Made by a program: the position numbers and the translations under genes. From Muribaculaceae bacterium Isolate-037 (Harlan) (GTDB lineage Bacteria; Bacteroidota; Bacteroidia; Bacteroidales; Muribaculaceae): a stretch of 64,000 nt of DNA. Shown piece after piece: positions 41,718-47,747 of the stretch (positions are counted from its first letter, which is position 1; every line of letters starts with the position of its first letter). The notes beneath the pieces were generated by a model, which made no database searches, was not told the DNA's origin, and worked only from the letters and a program-made list of their open reading frames with translations. The stretch lies in NCBI GenBank assembly GCA_003762615.1, contig RIAZ01000014.1, positions 1-64,000 on the forward strand, read 5' to 3'.

Positions 41718-41805
41718 AATAAATTGGTCATAATTAAAATGTTTTGGTCATGGAGTAAAATCCTTAATCACCTAAAATCTATTTAAACCTAAGATATTCA
41801 CCTCG

Positions 41806-42291
41806 TTAACGGTTGTGTCCCTTACGACCTTTATGACGCATCTCCTCCATCTTCTTCCTGAACTTATCCTCAGCGGATTTCATCTGGAAAATCTGCTTCT
41901 GTGTCAAGAATTTTGAGAATTTCTCGTCATATTCCTTTGCTATTGCAGCATCTTCTGTCTTAGCCTTGTTCCAGGCATCCGTCACAGCCTGATAGTCTGC
42001 TTCCGTAGCATCGGCATTCTTCTTTACTTTTCGTTCAAGCTCTCGCGCAGACTTCATCGCGGCAAAGCGTTTTCTACTCATTTCATCATATAGCTCGAAG
42101 AATTTCTGCTGCTGATCCTCCTTCAAGTCCATTTCCTGAGCAAGAAACTTCATCTTGAACTCCTGTATCTCCCGGAACATCTGTTCCTTCGACTTCCCCT
42201 CCGGAGGAGGGGGACAACATCCTGCTGAAGCCATGGCGTTTCCGGCTGCCATCACTATCAGCATCAATGAAAGTAATATGTGTTTTACCAT
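41806..42291 (-). CDS. Spy/CpxP/ZraP-like exported helical protein
   Basis: The start MVKHILLSLMLIVMAAG at 42291 gives 161 residues with a signal peptide ending near NAMASA; the ATG at 42309 adds six residues. The mature part begins CCPPPPEG and is almost wholly charged helix, with FLAQEMDLKEDQQQKFFELYDEMSRKRFAAM and FLTQKQIFQMKSAEDKFRKKMEEM. Both contain an L-T/K-x-x-Q-like motif as found in Spy-type periplasmic chaperones. The His/Lys-rich tail RHKGRKGHNR might bind metal. It is in line with an ECF sigma factor and its probable anti-sigma, which suggests an envelope-stress role; that is inference. Confidence 0.75.
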   Translation of the reverse strand: MVKHILLSLMLIVMAAGNAMASAGCCPPPPEGKSKEQMFREIQEFKMKFLAQEMDLKEDQQQKFFELYDEMSRKRFAAMKSARELERKVKKNADATEADYQAVTDAWNKAKTEDAAIAKEYDEKFSKFLTQKQIFQMKSAEDKFRKKMEEMRHKGRKGHNR

Positions 42292-42354
42292 AATTATTCG
42301 GTTAAGCAACTGTTTTTGCTATAATTAATCAAACTGGGAAATCAGACCGGGAAA

Positions 42355-42837
42355 TCAGACTGACCGGGATTCTTTCTTGGAATCCTTTGCCGACACTGAC
42401 ACCTGCATCGCTGAGTATTCCGGCTCAAGTTCATATCCGAAATCATCCTCAAACTCATCAAATGAGTCATAGTTCACGCTCACATCCTTCTGAAGGTCAT
42501 AGTCTGTTTCTTCCGAGAAGACCGGAATCATGTCGTAGCCTCCGGCATCGATCATATCCACAAGTGCCTCCGGCGGATTTTCAAGGCTTAGGGATGTGGC
42601 AGATGACGAGACGTGATGAAACATATTCATCATCAGCCATATTCCAGCAAACATCGCCGCAAGATATGCATACGGCTTGATGCGCTGCCATAACGACATA
42701 TCCACACTTCGGGGTGCTTCCGGATATGGAGGGAGTTTCGACATGATGCTGACGTTCAGCTCTTCAAAATAACCGTCAGGCACCTCAAATCCGGGATCTG
42801 AACCATATTTTTCTTTTAGCTTATCTTCGTGTCGCAT
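42355..42837 (-). CDS. single-pass membrane protein, probable anti-sigma factor
   Basis: The 160-residue protein has a cytoplasmic N-terminus with FEVPDGYFEELNVSIMSKLP, a motif I associate with small proteins encoded after ECF sigma genes in Bacteroidetes. One membrane helix (PYAYLAAMFAGIWLMMNMF, about residues 70-88) follows, then an acidic outer segment. There is no zinc-binding HxxxCxxC motif. Its place between the sigma factor and the Spy-like gene supports an anti-sigma role, but no function is shown by sequence alone. Confidence 0.65.
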   Translation of the reverse strand: MRHEDKLKEKYGSDPGFEVPDGYFEELNVSIMSKLPPYPEAPRSVDMSLWQRIKPYAYLAAMFAGIWLMMNMFHHVSSSATSLSLENPPEALVDMIDAGGYDMIPVFSEETDYDLQKDVSVNYDSFDEFEDDFGYELEPEYSAMQVSVSAKDSKKESRSV

Positions 42838-43051
42838 ATTTATTACCTTTTTAAGCTATGACTATATTGGAGCCTTGAGGTTTAATCCTATTTTAAAATA
42901 TTTTCTCACCGGAATACCTCTTCAAAATTCAGAATCTCCATTTTTTCACTTATCTCATGAACATTTTAATCATGACCGACGTTCTATTAGCGTAAAGAAA
43001 ATCGATTCATGATGTTAGGTTAGTGAAAATAATGTATTATGGAAAACACGA

Positions 43052-43082
43052 ACGGTTGATTGTGAAATCAGCCGTTTTTTTA
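43052..43082 (+). terminator. terminator-like hairpin oriented on the plus strand
   Basis: A 10-bp stem (ACGGTTGATT with AATCAGCCGT, one G-T pair) and a GTGA loop are followed by a run of seven T on the plus strand. The flanking genes are both on the minus strand, so it either ends an unannotated plus-strand transcript or is used weakly in the other direction. Confidence 0.55.
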
Positions 43083-43096
43083 TTTTCTCAGTTTTT

Positions 43097-43651
43097 TCAC
43101 TCCAAAAGGGATTCCGTCACTTTCTTTACTGCATGATGATAGCTTGCCTTCAATGCGCCGACCGAGGTGCCGAGTATTTCCGACATATCCTCATATTTCA
43201 TCTCGTCGTAATATCGCATGTTGAACACGAGACGCTGCTTCTCCGGCAATTTCGCTATCGCCTTCTGCAACTCTTTCTGCAATTCGTCACCATCGAAATA
43301 ATCATCGGCTTCCAGATTATTGATAAGAAACGCCTCATCCGCATCCTCACTGAGCTGAAGACGCTGTTTCTCCTTATTGATGAAATTTATCGATTCATTT
43401 ATGGCTATCTTGAAGAGCCATGTCGATAATTTTGCATCTCCCCGGAAATTATGAAGATTATTCCACGCCTTGATGAACACATTCTGCACCAAATCGTTAG
43501 CATCATCATGATTCATCACCATCTTGCGTATCTGCCAATATACCGGCTGCGAATATTTCTTTATAAGCGCGTCAAATGCCTGCGAAGCAGTAGCCTTGTT
43601 CTGCAACTGCTTCACCAATTCTTTCTCATCAATCGGTGCAGTATATACCAT
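43097..43651 (-). CDS. ECF-type RNA polymerase sigma factor
   Basis: The 184-residue protein has region 2 (SQPVYWQIRKMVMNHDDANDLVQNVFIKAWNNL, with the DANDLVQ helix that binds core and the -10 element) and region 4 (LPEKQRLVFNMRYYDEMKYEDMSEILG, then GALKASYHHAVKKV), as expected for sigma-70 ECF members; no regions 1 or 3 are present. A separating acidic linker carries DYFDGDELQ. The gap to the probable anti-sigma gene is 259 bp, wider than usual, and contains the plus-oriented hairpin above. Confidence 0.93.
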   Translation of the reverse strand: MVYTAPIDEKELVKQLQNKATASQAFDALIKKYSQPVYWQIRKMVMNHDDANDLVQNVFIKAWNNLHNFRGDAKLSTWLFKIAINESINFINKEKQRLQLSEDADEAFLINNLEADDYFDGDELQKELQKAIAKLPEKQRLVFNMRYYDEMKYEDMSEILGTSVGALKASYHHAVKKVTESLLE

Positions 43652-43856
43652 CGGTCGTTTTGTTTGTCTTGTAAAATTACTAAAGTTTCACCATATTTGT
43701 GACAAAACCCATACGTATATAACTTAATTTAACAAATCCTTTTTCGGCTGTTATTCCATTTGTCGGTGTTTTAATCCCATTACCAACCGACATAAACCAT
43801 ATACATCCCCAACGTGTTATTGTTGTGAGTATTCTAAAAAAGTAAACCGGTATATT

Positions 43857-44537
43857 ATGAAAAAACATTTTTACGCATCAGGCATTATTGCCATAATATT
43901 ATCAATGCTATCCTCTTTGTCGGCATCAGCCCAGTATTATGAGATAGCCAACAGGATACCGTCGCTGATACAGCCCGCCCTATCCGGATCAGGACAATAT
44001 AAGGGGTTTATCGAGGCTGGATATTCAAAGACACTCGGTAATTATGACGCCGATTTCTTGGAGCTGTCCACATCTCAGGGGTTCCAGTATAACTCCTGGT
44101 TCTATATGGGCGTCGGTCTGGGGGTAGACGTGCTATTCTCCCACAAGAACGATGACTGGGGATCCGATTGGGAGAACCCATCCTACGGTTCCGACCGAGG
44201 ATCGACCACAACAGCTGCAATGATACCTCTCTTTACCGACTTCCGCTTCAACATCGGTGGTAATTCCGGCGCATCGTTCTTCATCGACATGAAAGTGGGA
44301 TGCTCTTTCCTTCTCGGCAATAAGTATATCTCAATCGGCGACGGATACCTCACTAATCAGGAATATTTCTACCTGCGTCCATCCATCGGCATGAGGATTC
44401 CGACCAACTCCCGCAATCCAAAGCAGGCGGTCGATATAGGGATAAATTATCGGCTCCTGACCTCCAACTACTGGAACTCATGGAGCCGAAATATCACGCT
44501 AAACAGTATCGGCGTGTCGCTTGCTTTCGAATGGTAG
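43857..44537 (+). CDS. exported outer-membrane beta-barrel-like protein, unknown
   Basis: The 226-residue protein has a signal peptide ending at LSASAQ. The mature part has alternating aromatic-rich strands (GFIEAGYSKTLGNYDADFLELSTSQGF, GVGLGVDVLF, FRFNIGG) and ends LNSIGVSLAFEW, like an outer-membrane barrel. I do not recognise a family with a known role. It is divergent from the ECF sigma gene across about 200 bp. Confidence 0.75.
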   Translation: MKKHFYASGIIAIILSMLSSLSASAQYYEIANRIPSLIQPALSGSGQYKGFIEAGYSKTLGNYDADFLELSTSQGFQYNSWFYMGVGLGVDVLFSHKNDDWGSDWENPSYGSDRGSTTTAAMIPLFTDFRFNIGGNSGASFFIDMKVGCSFLLGNKYISIGDGYLTNQEYFYLRPSIGMRIPTNSRNPKQAVDIGINYRLLTSNYWNSWSRNITLNSIGVSLAFEW

Positions 44538-44746
44538 GTAACGCCTCACTACCATACACCTCTATAGACAATAGTGGTATTCATATATTTCTGATGCCCT
44601 CTTATATGGCAACCTTTTCTCATAATTCCTAACTAAGTCTAAATTTTGGATTCGCTAAATTACACAAAATATCCGACAATTCCATAATCCCTCACGGACT
44701 GCATGATTTTTTGGTGATGACTTAGGGAATATTGACAGGCTTTTTG

Positions 44747-44754
44747 TAATTTTG
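44747..44754 (+). promoter_or_regulatory. -7 box upstream of the exported thioredoxin
   Basis: TAATTTTG matches the -7 consensus 28 bp ahead of the ATG at 44783. The nearest TTG (44732-44734) is too close for the usual spacing. Confidence 0.45.
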
Positions 44755-44782
44755 TGAGAATCTTAAAAAATAGGGATGTAAT

Positions 44783-45277
44783 ATGAAAAAAGTATTGATT
44801 ACATTATGCGTGGCATTGGTGTCGCTATCAATGTACGGACAAGGGAAAGTGAAGAAAGTGTATGACGAATCCGTCAATCCTGTCGAGCAGATTAACGATG
44901 CCGTGAAAAAGGCTGACAGCGAAGGGAAGTTTGTAGTGTGTCAGGTAGGTGGCAACTGGTGCAAGTGGTGCCTTTGGTTTGCCGCTTTCATCGAGAATGA
45001 CGAGGAGATCAAGAAACTCGTTGATGATAATTTCGTCTACGCACACGTCAACTACAACCCGCGTCAGGAATCGGATGACGCAACCAAGATGATGCTTGCA
45101 ATCCTCGGCAATCCGGCACGTTTCGGCTTCCCCGCTCTTGTGGTGCTCGACGGCAAAGGGAATGTGGTTCACATCCAAGACTCCTCATTCTTGGAATCAG
45201 GCGAAGGCTACGACAAGAAGAAAGTGATGCGATTCTTCCGCAACTGGACACCATCAGCAGTAGCGACAGGCAAATAA
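44783..45277 (+). CDS. exported thioredoxin-fold protein with WCKWC
   Basis: The 164-residue protein has a short signal peptide (MKKVLITLCVALVSLSMYGQ) and a thioredoxin_7/DUF255-like domain with VGGNWCKWCLWFAAF. The CxxC has Lys-Trp between the cysteines, unlike the CGPC of thioredoxin. A cis-Pro is visible in ARFGFPALVVLDGKGNVV. It is probably a periplasmic thiol reductant or disulfide carrier. It stands alone between an outer-membrane protein and tRNA-Leu. Confidence 0.85.
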   Translation: MKKVLITLCVALVSLSMYGQGKVKKVYDESVNPVEQINDAVKKADSEGKFVVCQVGGNWCKWCLWFAAFIENDEEIKKLVDDNFVYAHVNYNPRQESDDATKMMLAILGNPARFGFPALVVLDGKGNVVHIQDSSFLESGEGYDKKKVMRFFRNWTPSAVATGK

Positions 45278-45346
45278 AAAGCATCAAAACACGCGACAAA
45301 AGAAATCTCGACACAGAAATCACGGCATAAAAGCCCTGACAAAAGA

Positions 45347-45377
45347 AAGCCTCTTAACTTCATCAGCTAAGAGGCTT
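45347..45377 (-). terminator. terminator of tRNA-Leu
   Basis: A perfect 10-bp stem AAGCCTCTTA/TAAGAGGCTT with an 11-nt loop lies just beyond the tRNA 3' end on the minus strand and is followed by TTCTTTTG-like sequence. Confidence 0.75.
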
Positions 45378-45384
45378 CTCTACG

Positions 45385-45465
45385 TGCGCATGAAGGGACT
45401 CGAACCCCCACGTCGTGAGACACTAGATCCTAAGTCTAGCGCGGCTACCATTACGCCACATGCGC
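45385..45465 (-). tRNA. tRNA-Leu (anticodon UAG)
   Basis: The minus strand folds as a cloverleaf of 81 nt: acceptor GCGCATG/CATGCGC, D arm GCG/CGC, anticodon stem CTAGA/TCTAG with loop CTTAGGA (anticodon TAG), a class II variable arm, and a T arm with TTCGAGT. The discriminator is A (45385). CCA is not encoded, since the following bases read CGT. Confidence 0.95.
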
Positions 45466-45536
45466 ATTTGCGACTGCAAAATTACAACTTATTTTTATAT
45501 TAACAAAATATTTTCCATTTTTTTTGAAAAAAGAAG

Positions 45537-45636
45537 CATGATATATCATGATGCAATCCGTCATATCACGATAAAACATGCTACACCATGATATAACATG
45601 ATAAAACACGCCACATCATGATACATCACGCTCCAA
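45537..45636. repeat. 10-bp periodic CATG array A
   Basis: Ten consecutive 10-bp units run without a gap. Nine begin with CATG or CACG at exact 10-bp steps (45537, 45547, 45567, 45577, 45587, 45597, 45607, 45617, 45627); the unit at 45557 has decayed. The following six bases are mostly ATATAA-like. The array starts 39 bp past the stop of the flavoredoxin-like gene. A second array of the same kind is at 47583. Confidence 0.85.
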
Positions 45637-45674
45637 AATTATCCTTTTCAAAATCCCCACACTCTCCCCTGTTT

Positions 45675-46238
45675 TTATTTCAGCAAGGCTCCGTCATGGA
45701 AGGCAGTGCCGATACGCTTTCCGAGTGCGATATAGCCGTGATGTACCGGATCGTATGTGATGAGGTTCATCTTCTCCACATCCGGCTTACCATCTTCCGC
45801 AAGATATTTCTCATCACAAACGATGTTGACTATCTCCGCGATGATATAGAATCCACTCTCAGACTCATATAGCTTCTCCTTTATACGACATTCCATCGTC
45901 ATGGGGAAACTGTCGAATATAGGCGCATTGACATGCTCACCCTTTACGGCATTCCAGCCGGTATTGGCTATCTTGTCATGGCATTTCTTGCCACTTACTA
46001 TGCCGACATAATCAGCGGCTATCATGGTCTTATCCGTGGAAAAAGCCACCGTGAAGTCAGGACACCTCTTTAGGTTCTCCGTCGTGGTATGGCTACCCAT
46101 CGAAATCATTATCTCCTTCATATCCCATTGTCCGCTCCATGCGGCATTCATGGCGTTGGGAGTACCATCGGAGTCGTATGTACCGATAATCAGAACCGGC
46201 TGCGGAAGCAGCCATGCTTGCGGTTTGAAATTTTTCAT
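45675..46238 (-). CDS. flavoredoxin / flavin reductase family protein
   Basis: The 187-residue protein fits the FMN-binding split-barrel family: PQPVLIIGTYDSDGTPNAMNAAWSG near the N-terminus binds flavin, followed by MISMGSHTTTENLKRCPDFTVAF and ADYVGIVSGKKCHDK. Flavoredoxins carry electrons in sulfite or thiosulfate reduction and related redox paths, but the partner here is unknown. It is divergent from the DUF5106-type thioredoxin across a 450-bp repeat-rich region. Confidence 0.9.
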   Translation of the reverse strand: MKNFKPQAWLLPQPVLIIGTYDSDGTPNAMNAAWSGQWDMKEIMISMGSHTTTENLKRCPDFTVAFSTDKTMIAADYVGIVSGKKCHDKIANTGWNAVKGEHVNAPIFDSFPMTMECRIKEKLYESESGFYIIAEIVNIVCDEKYLAEDGKPDVEKMNLITYDPVHHGYIALGKRIGTAFHDGALLK

Positions 46239-46479
46239 ATTTATAATTTATTTTTGATTCACCTTGTAAAGTTGTCAAGGGCAAAGTAATTGAGATTATG
46301 GAGTGGCATATTTAAAATGCTGCACCTATTTACTATAACATCAGGAATATTAAAACCTATACAATTCGGTCGGGAAATTTTAATTTTTTTAGTAAAATCC
46401 GTCATCACCTGCCTCAATAGGCAATTAATGTTTTCAATATTTGTTGTTATATAAAGAGGAAGTCATAAAACTTCAATAC

Positions 46480-46496
46480 GAAGTTGTCTAAACCTC
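46480..46496. repeat. operator-like palindrome, copy 1
   Basis: The 17-mer has arms GAAGTT and AACCTC around a 5-nt centre GTCTA, one mismatch from the perfect arms at 52911-52927. The same motif occurs three more times upstream of manA. Confidence 0.6.
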
Positions 46497-46508
46497 AAAA
46501 GTTAATAA

Positions 46509-46675
46509 CTGAAGTTTCGCAAGCTGCACTTCAGTGGTTTAACGTTTATAGTTTAAGGTTTAAGATTCATGAAAATCCACGAATCTTTTCATTATACAAA
46601 ATTTAATGATCATAAACCATAAACATTAAACCTTAAACCATTTAAGTGAAGCAAGTTGGAAAACTTGCGAAACTT
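46509..46675. repeat. long imperfect inverted repeat rich in GTTTA
   Basis: The outer arms AAGTTTCGCAAG (46512-46523) and CTTGCGAAACTT (46664-46675) are perfect 12-bp complements. The inner arms 46535-46563 and 46612-46640 are complementary at about 24 of 29 positions and consist of degenerate GGTTTAA/GTTTAT units. Small local hairpins occur at each end (46509-46534 and 46651-46668). It can fold as one long stem or two short hairpins. Confidence 0.75.
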
Positions 46676-46691
46676 AAATTAATAATCGCCT

Positions 46692-47579
46692 ATGAAATTT
46701 CTTATAATCCTATTCGTGTGCATTCTCAATATTGCAGCGTCTTCATCGGCAAGCGCCGCCGGTCAATATAGCTATCCGAAGGATTTTCCTCTTCCGAAAG
46801 TGCCGGACTCAATATCCGACACGCTGAAACGTGCCGATTTTGTCGCGACTCACTTCTGGGATAATTTTGATTTCTCCGGAAACCAATCTGACGATAAGAA
46901 CACTCTTATCGAACAGGCGTTTGTGGATTTCATCGACCTTTTCAGATTAACCGCGTCCGACAGATTGCCTGAATATGTGTCGAATCTCACATCCAAGGCT
47001 GAATCGAATCCGGAAGCCGCAGAATTTATCTACGACTTGGCTGACAAGTATATTGCAACAAAGGATTCCCCGATGCGCAATGAGGAGCATCATATACTAT
47101 TTCTTCAAAATGCCGTCAAATCCGAAGCGTTGGGTGAGGCAGGACGGGAAAGGGCGAAATATCGCTTAATCGCCGAGATGAAGAATCGTCCCGGCATGAC
47201 AGCCTCGGATTTCAATCTGGAGACAAGAGATGGAAAGACTTCAACCCTATCCGGCTTATTGTCGAATGATTATAACTTAGTGGTTTTCTACGATCCCGAC
47301 TGCAATCATTGCTTGGAGACAATGGATGAACTCAAGAAAATGTCTCTTCCTGACACGCTTGCAATCATCGCCATCGACGTCGTGGAGGACAAGATGACAT
47401 GGGACAACACCAAACATTCCCTACCCGAAGACTGGACAATAGCCTTCTCCCTTGATCCGATACAAGATGATGAGCTTTACATCTTCGACGAGATGCCGTC
47501 GCTCTACCTCATTGACAGATCCGGCACCATCCTCCTGAAAGACACATCATGCACAGACATCATGCACACAAGGCTATGA
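46692..47579 (+). CDS. exported DUF5106-like / thioredoxin-fold protein
   Basis: The 295-residue protein has a signal peptide (IILFVCILNIAASSSASAA), an N-terminal helical domain of the DUF5106 type (RADFVATHFWDNFDFS, FVDFIDLFRL), and a C-terminal AhpC/TlpA-like thioredoxin domain with DFNLETRDGKTSTLSG and the redox motif YDPDCNHCLETM. CNHC is close to the CPHC of oxidising thiol proteins. The C-terminal end (TSCTDIMHTRL) is encoded by DNA that resembles the adjoining CATG array. It is likely periplasmic. Confidence 0.82.
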   Translation: MKFLIILFVCILNIAASSSASAAGQYSYPKDFPLPKVPDSISDTLKRADFVATHFWDNFDFSGNQSDDKNTLIEQAFVDFIDLFRLTASDRLPEYVSNLTSKAESNPEAAEFIYDLADKYIATKDSPMRNEEHHILFLQNAVKSEALGEAGRERAKYRLIAEMKNRPGMTASDFNLETRDGKTSTLSGLLSNDYNLVVFYDPDCNHCLETMDELKKMSLPDTLAIIAIDVVEDKMTWDNTKHSLPEDWTIAFSLDPIQDDELYIFDEMPSLYLIDRSGTILLKDTSCTDIMHTRL

Positions 47580-47582
47580 AAT

Positions 47583-47671
47583 CATGATATAACATGATAC
47601 AACATGGTAAATCATGATACAACATGGCAAATCATGGTAAATCATGACATAACATGATACATCATCATAAC
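47583..47671. repeat. 10-bp periodic CATG array B
   Basis: Eight CATG motifs occur at exact 10-bp steps from 47583 to 47653, most as CATGATANAA or CATGGTAAAT, followed by one partial unit CATCATAAC. The array starts 4 bp after the stop of the DUF5106-like gene and lies ahead of parC. Confidence 0.88.
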
Positions 47672-47747
47672 ATTATTTTTAAGCTTCCTTCATGATTAAT
47701 CAACAAAATTTGCTAACTTTACGGAAAAATTATACTTTTCCGAACAA

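Larger units (their letters stand above)
46239..46691. other. 450-bp repeat-rich intergenic region
   Basis: This stretch lies between divergent genes and has no credible coding frame. Its left part is AT-rich. Its right part holds one copy of the GAAGTT-n5-AACTTC-type palindrome (46480-46496) and a long imperfect inverted repeat (46509-46675). I found no clear -7 box for either flanking gene. Confidence 0.7.

Noticed and set aside
45537..47671. CRISPR array
   Set aside because: The repeated units are 10 bp, contiguous and degenerate, with no spacers and no cas genes.
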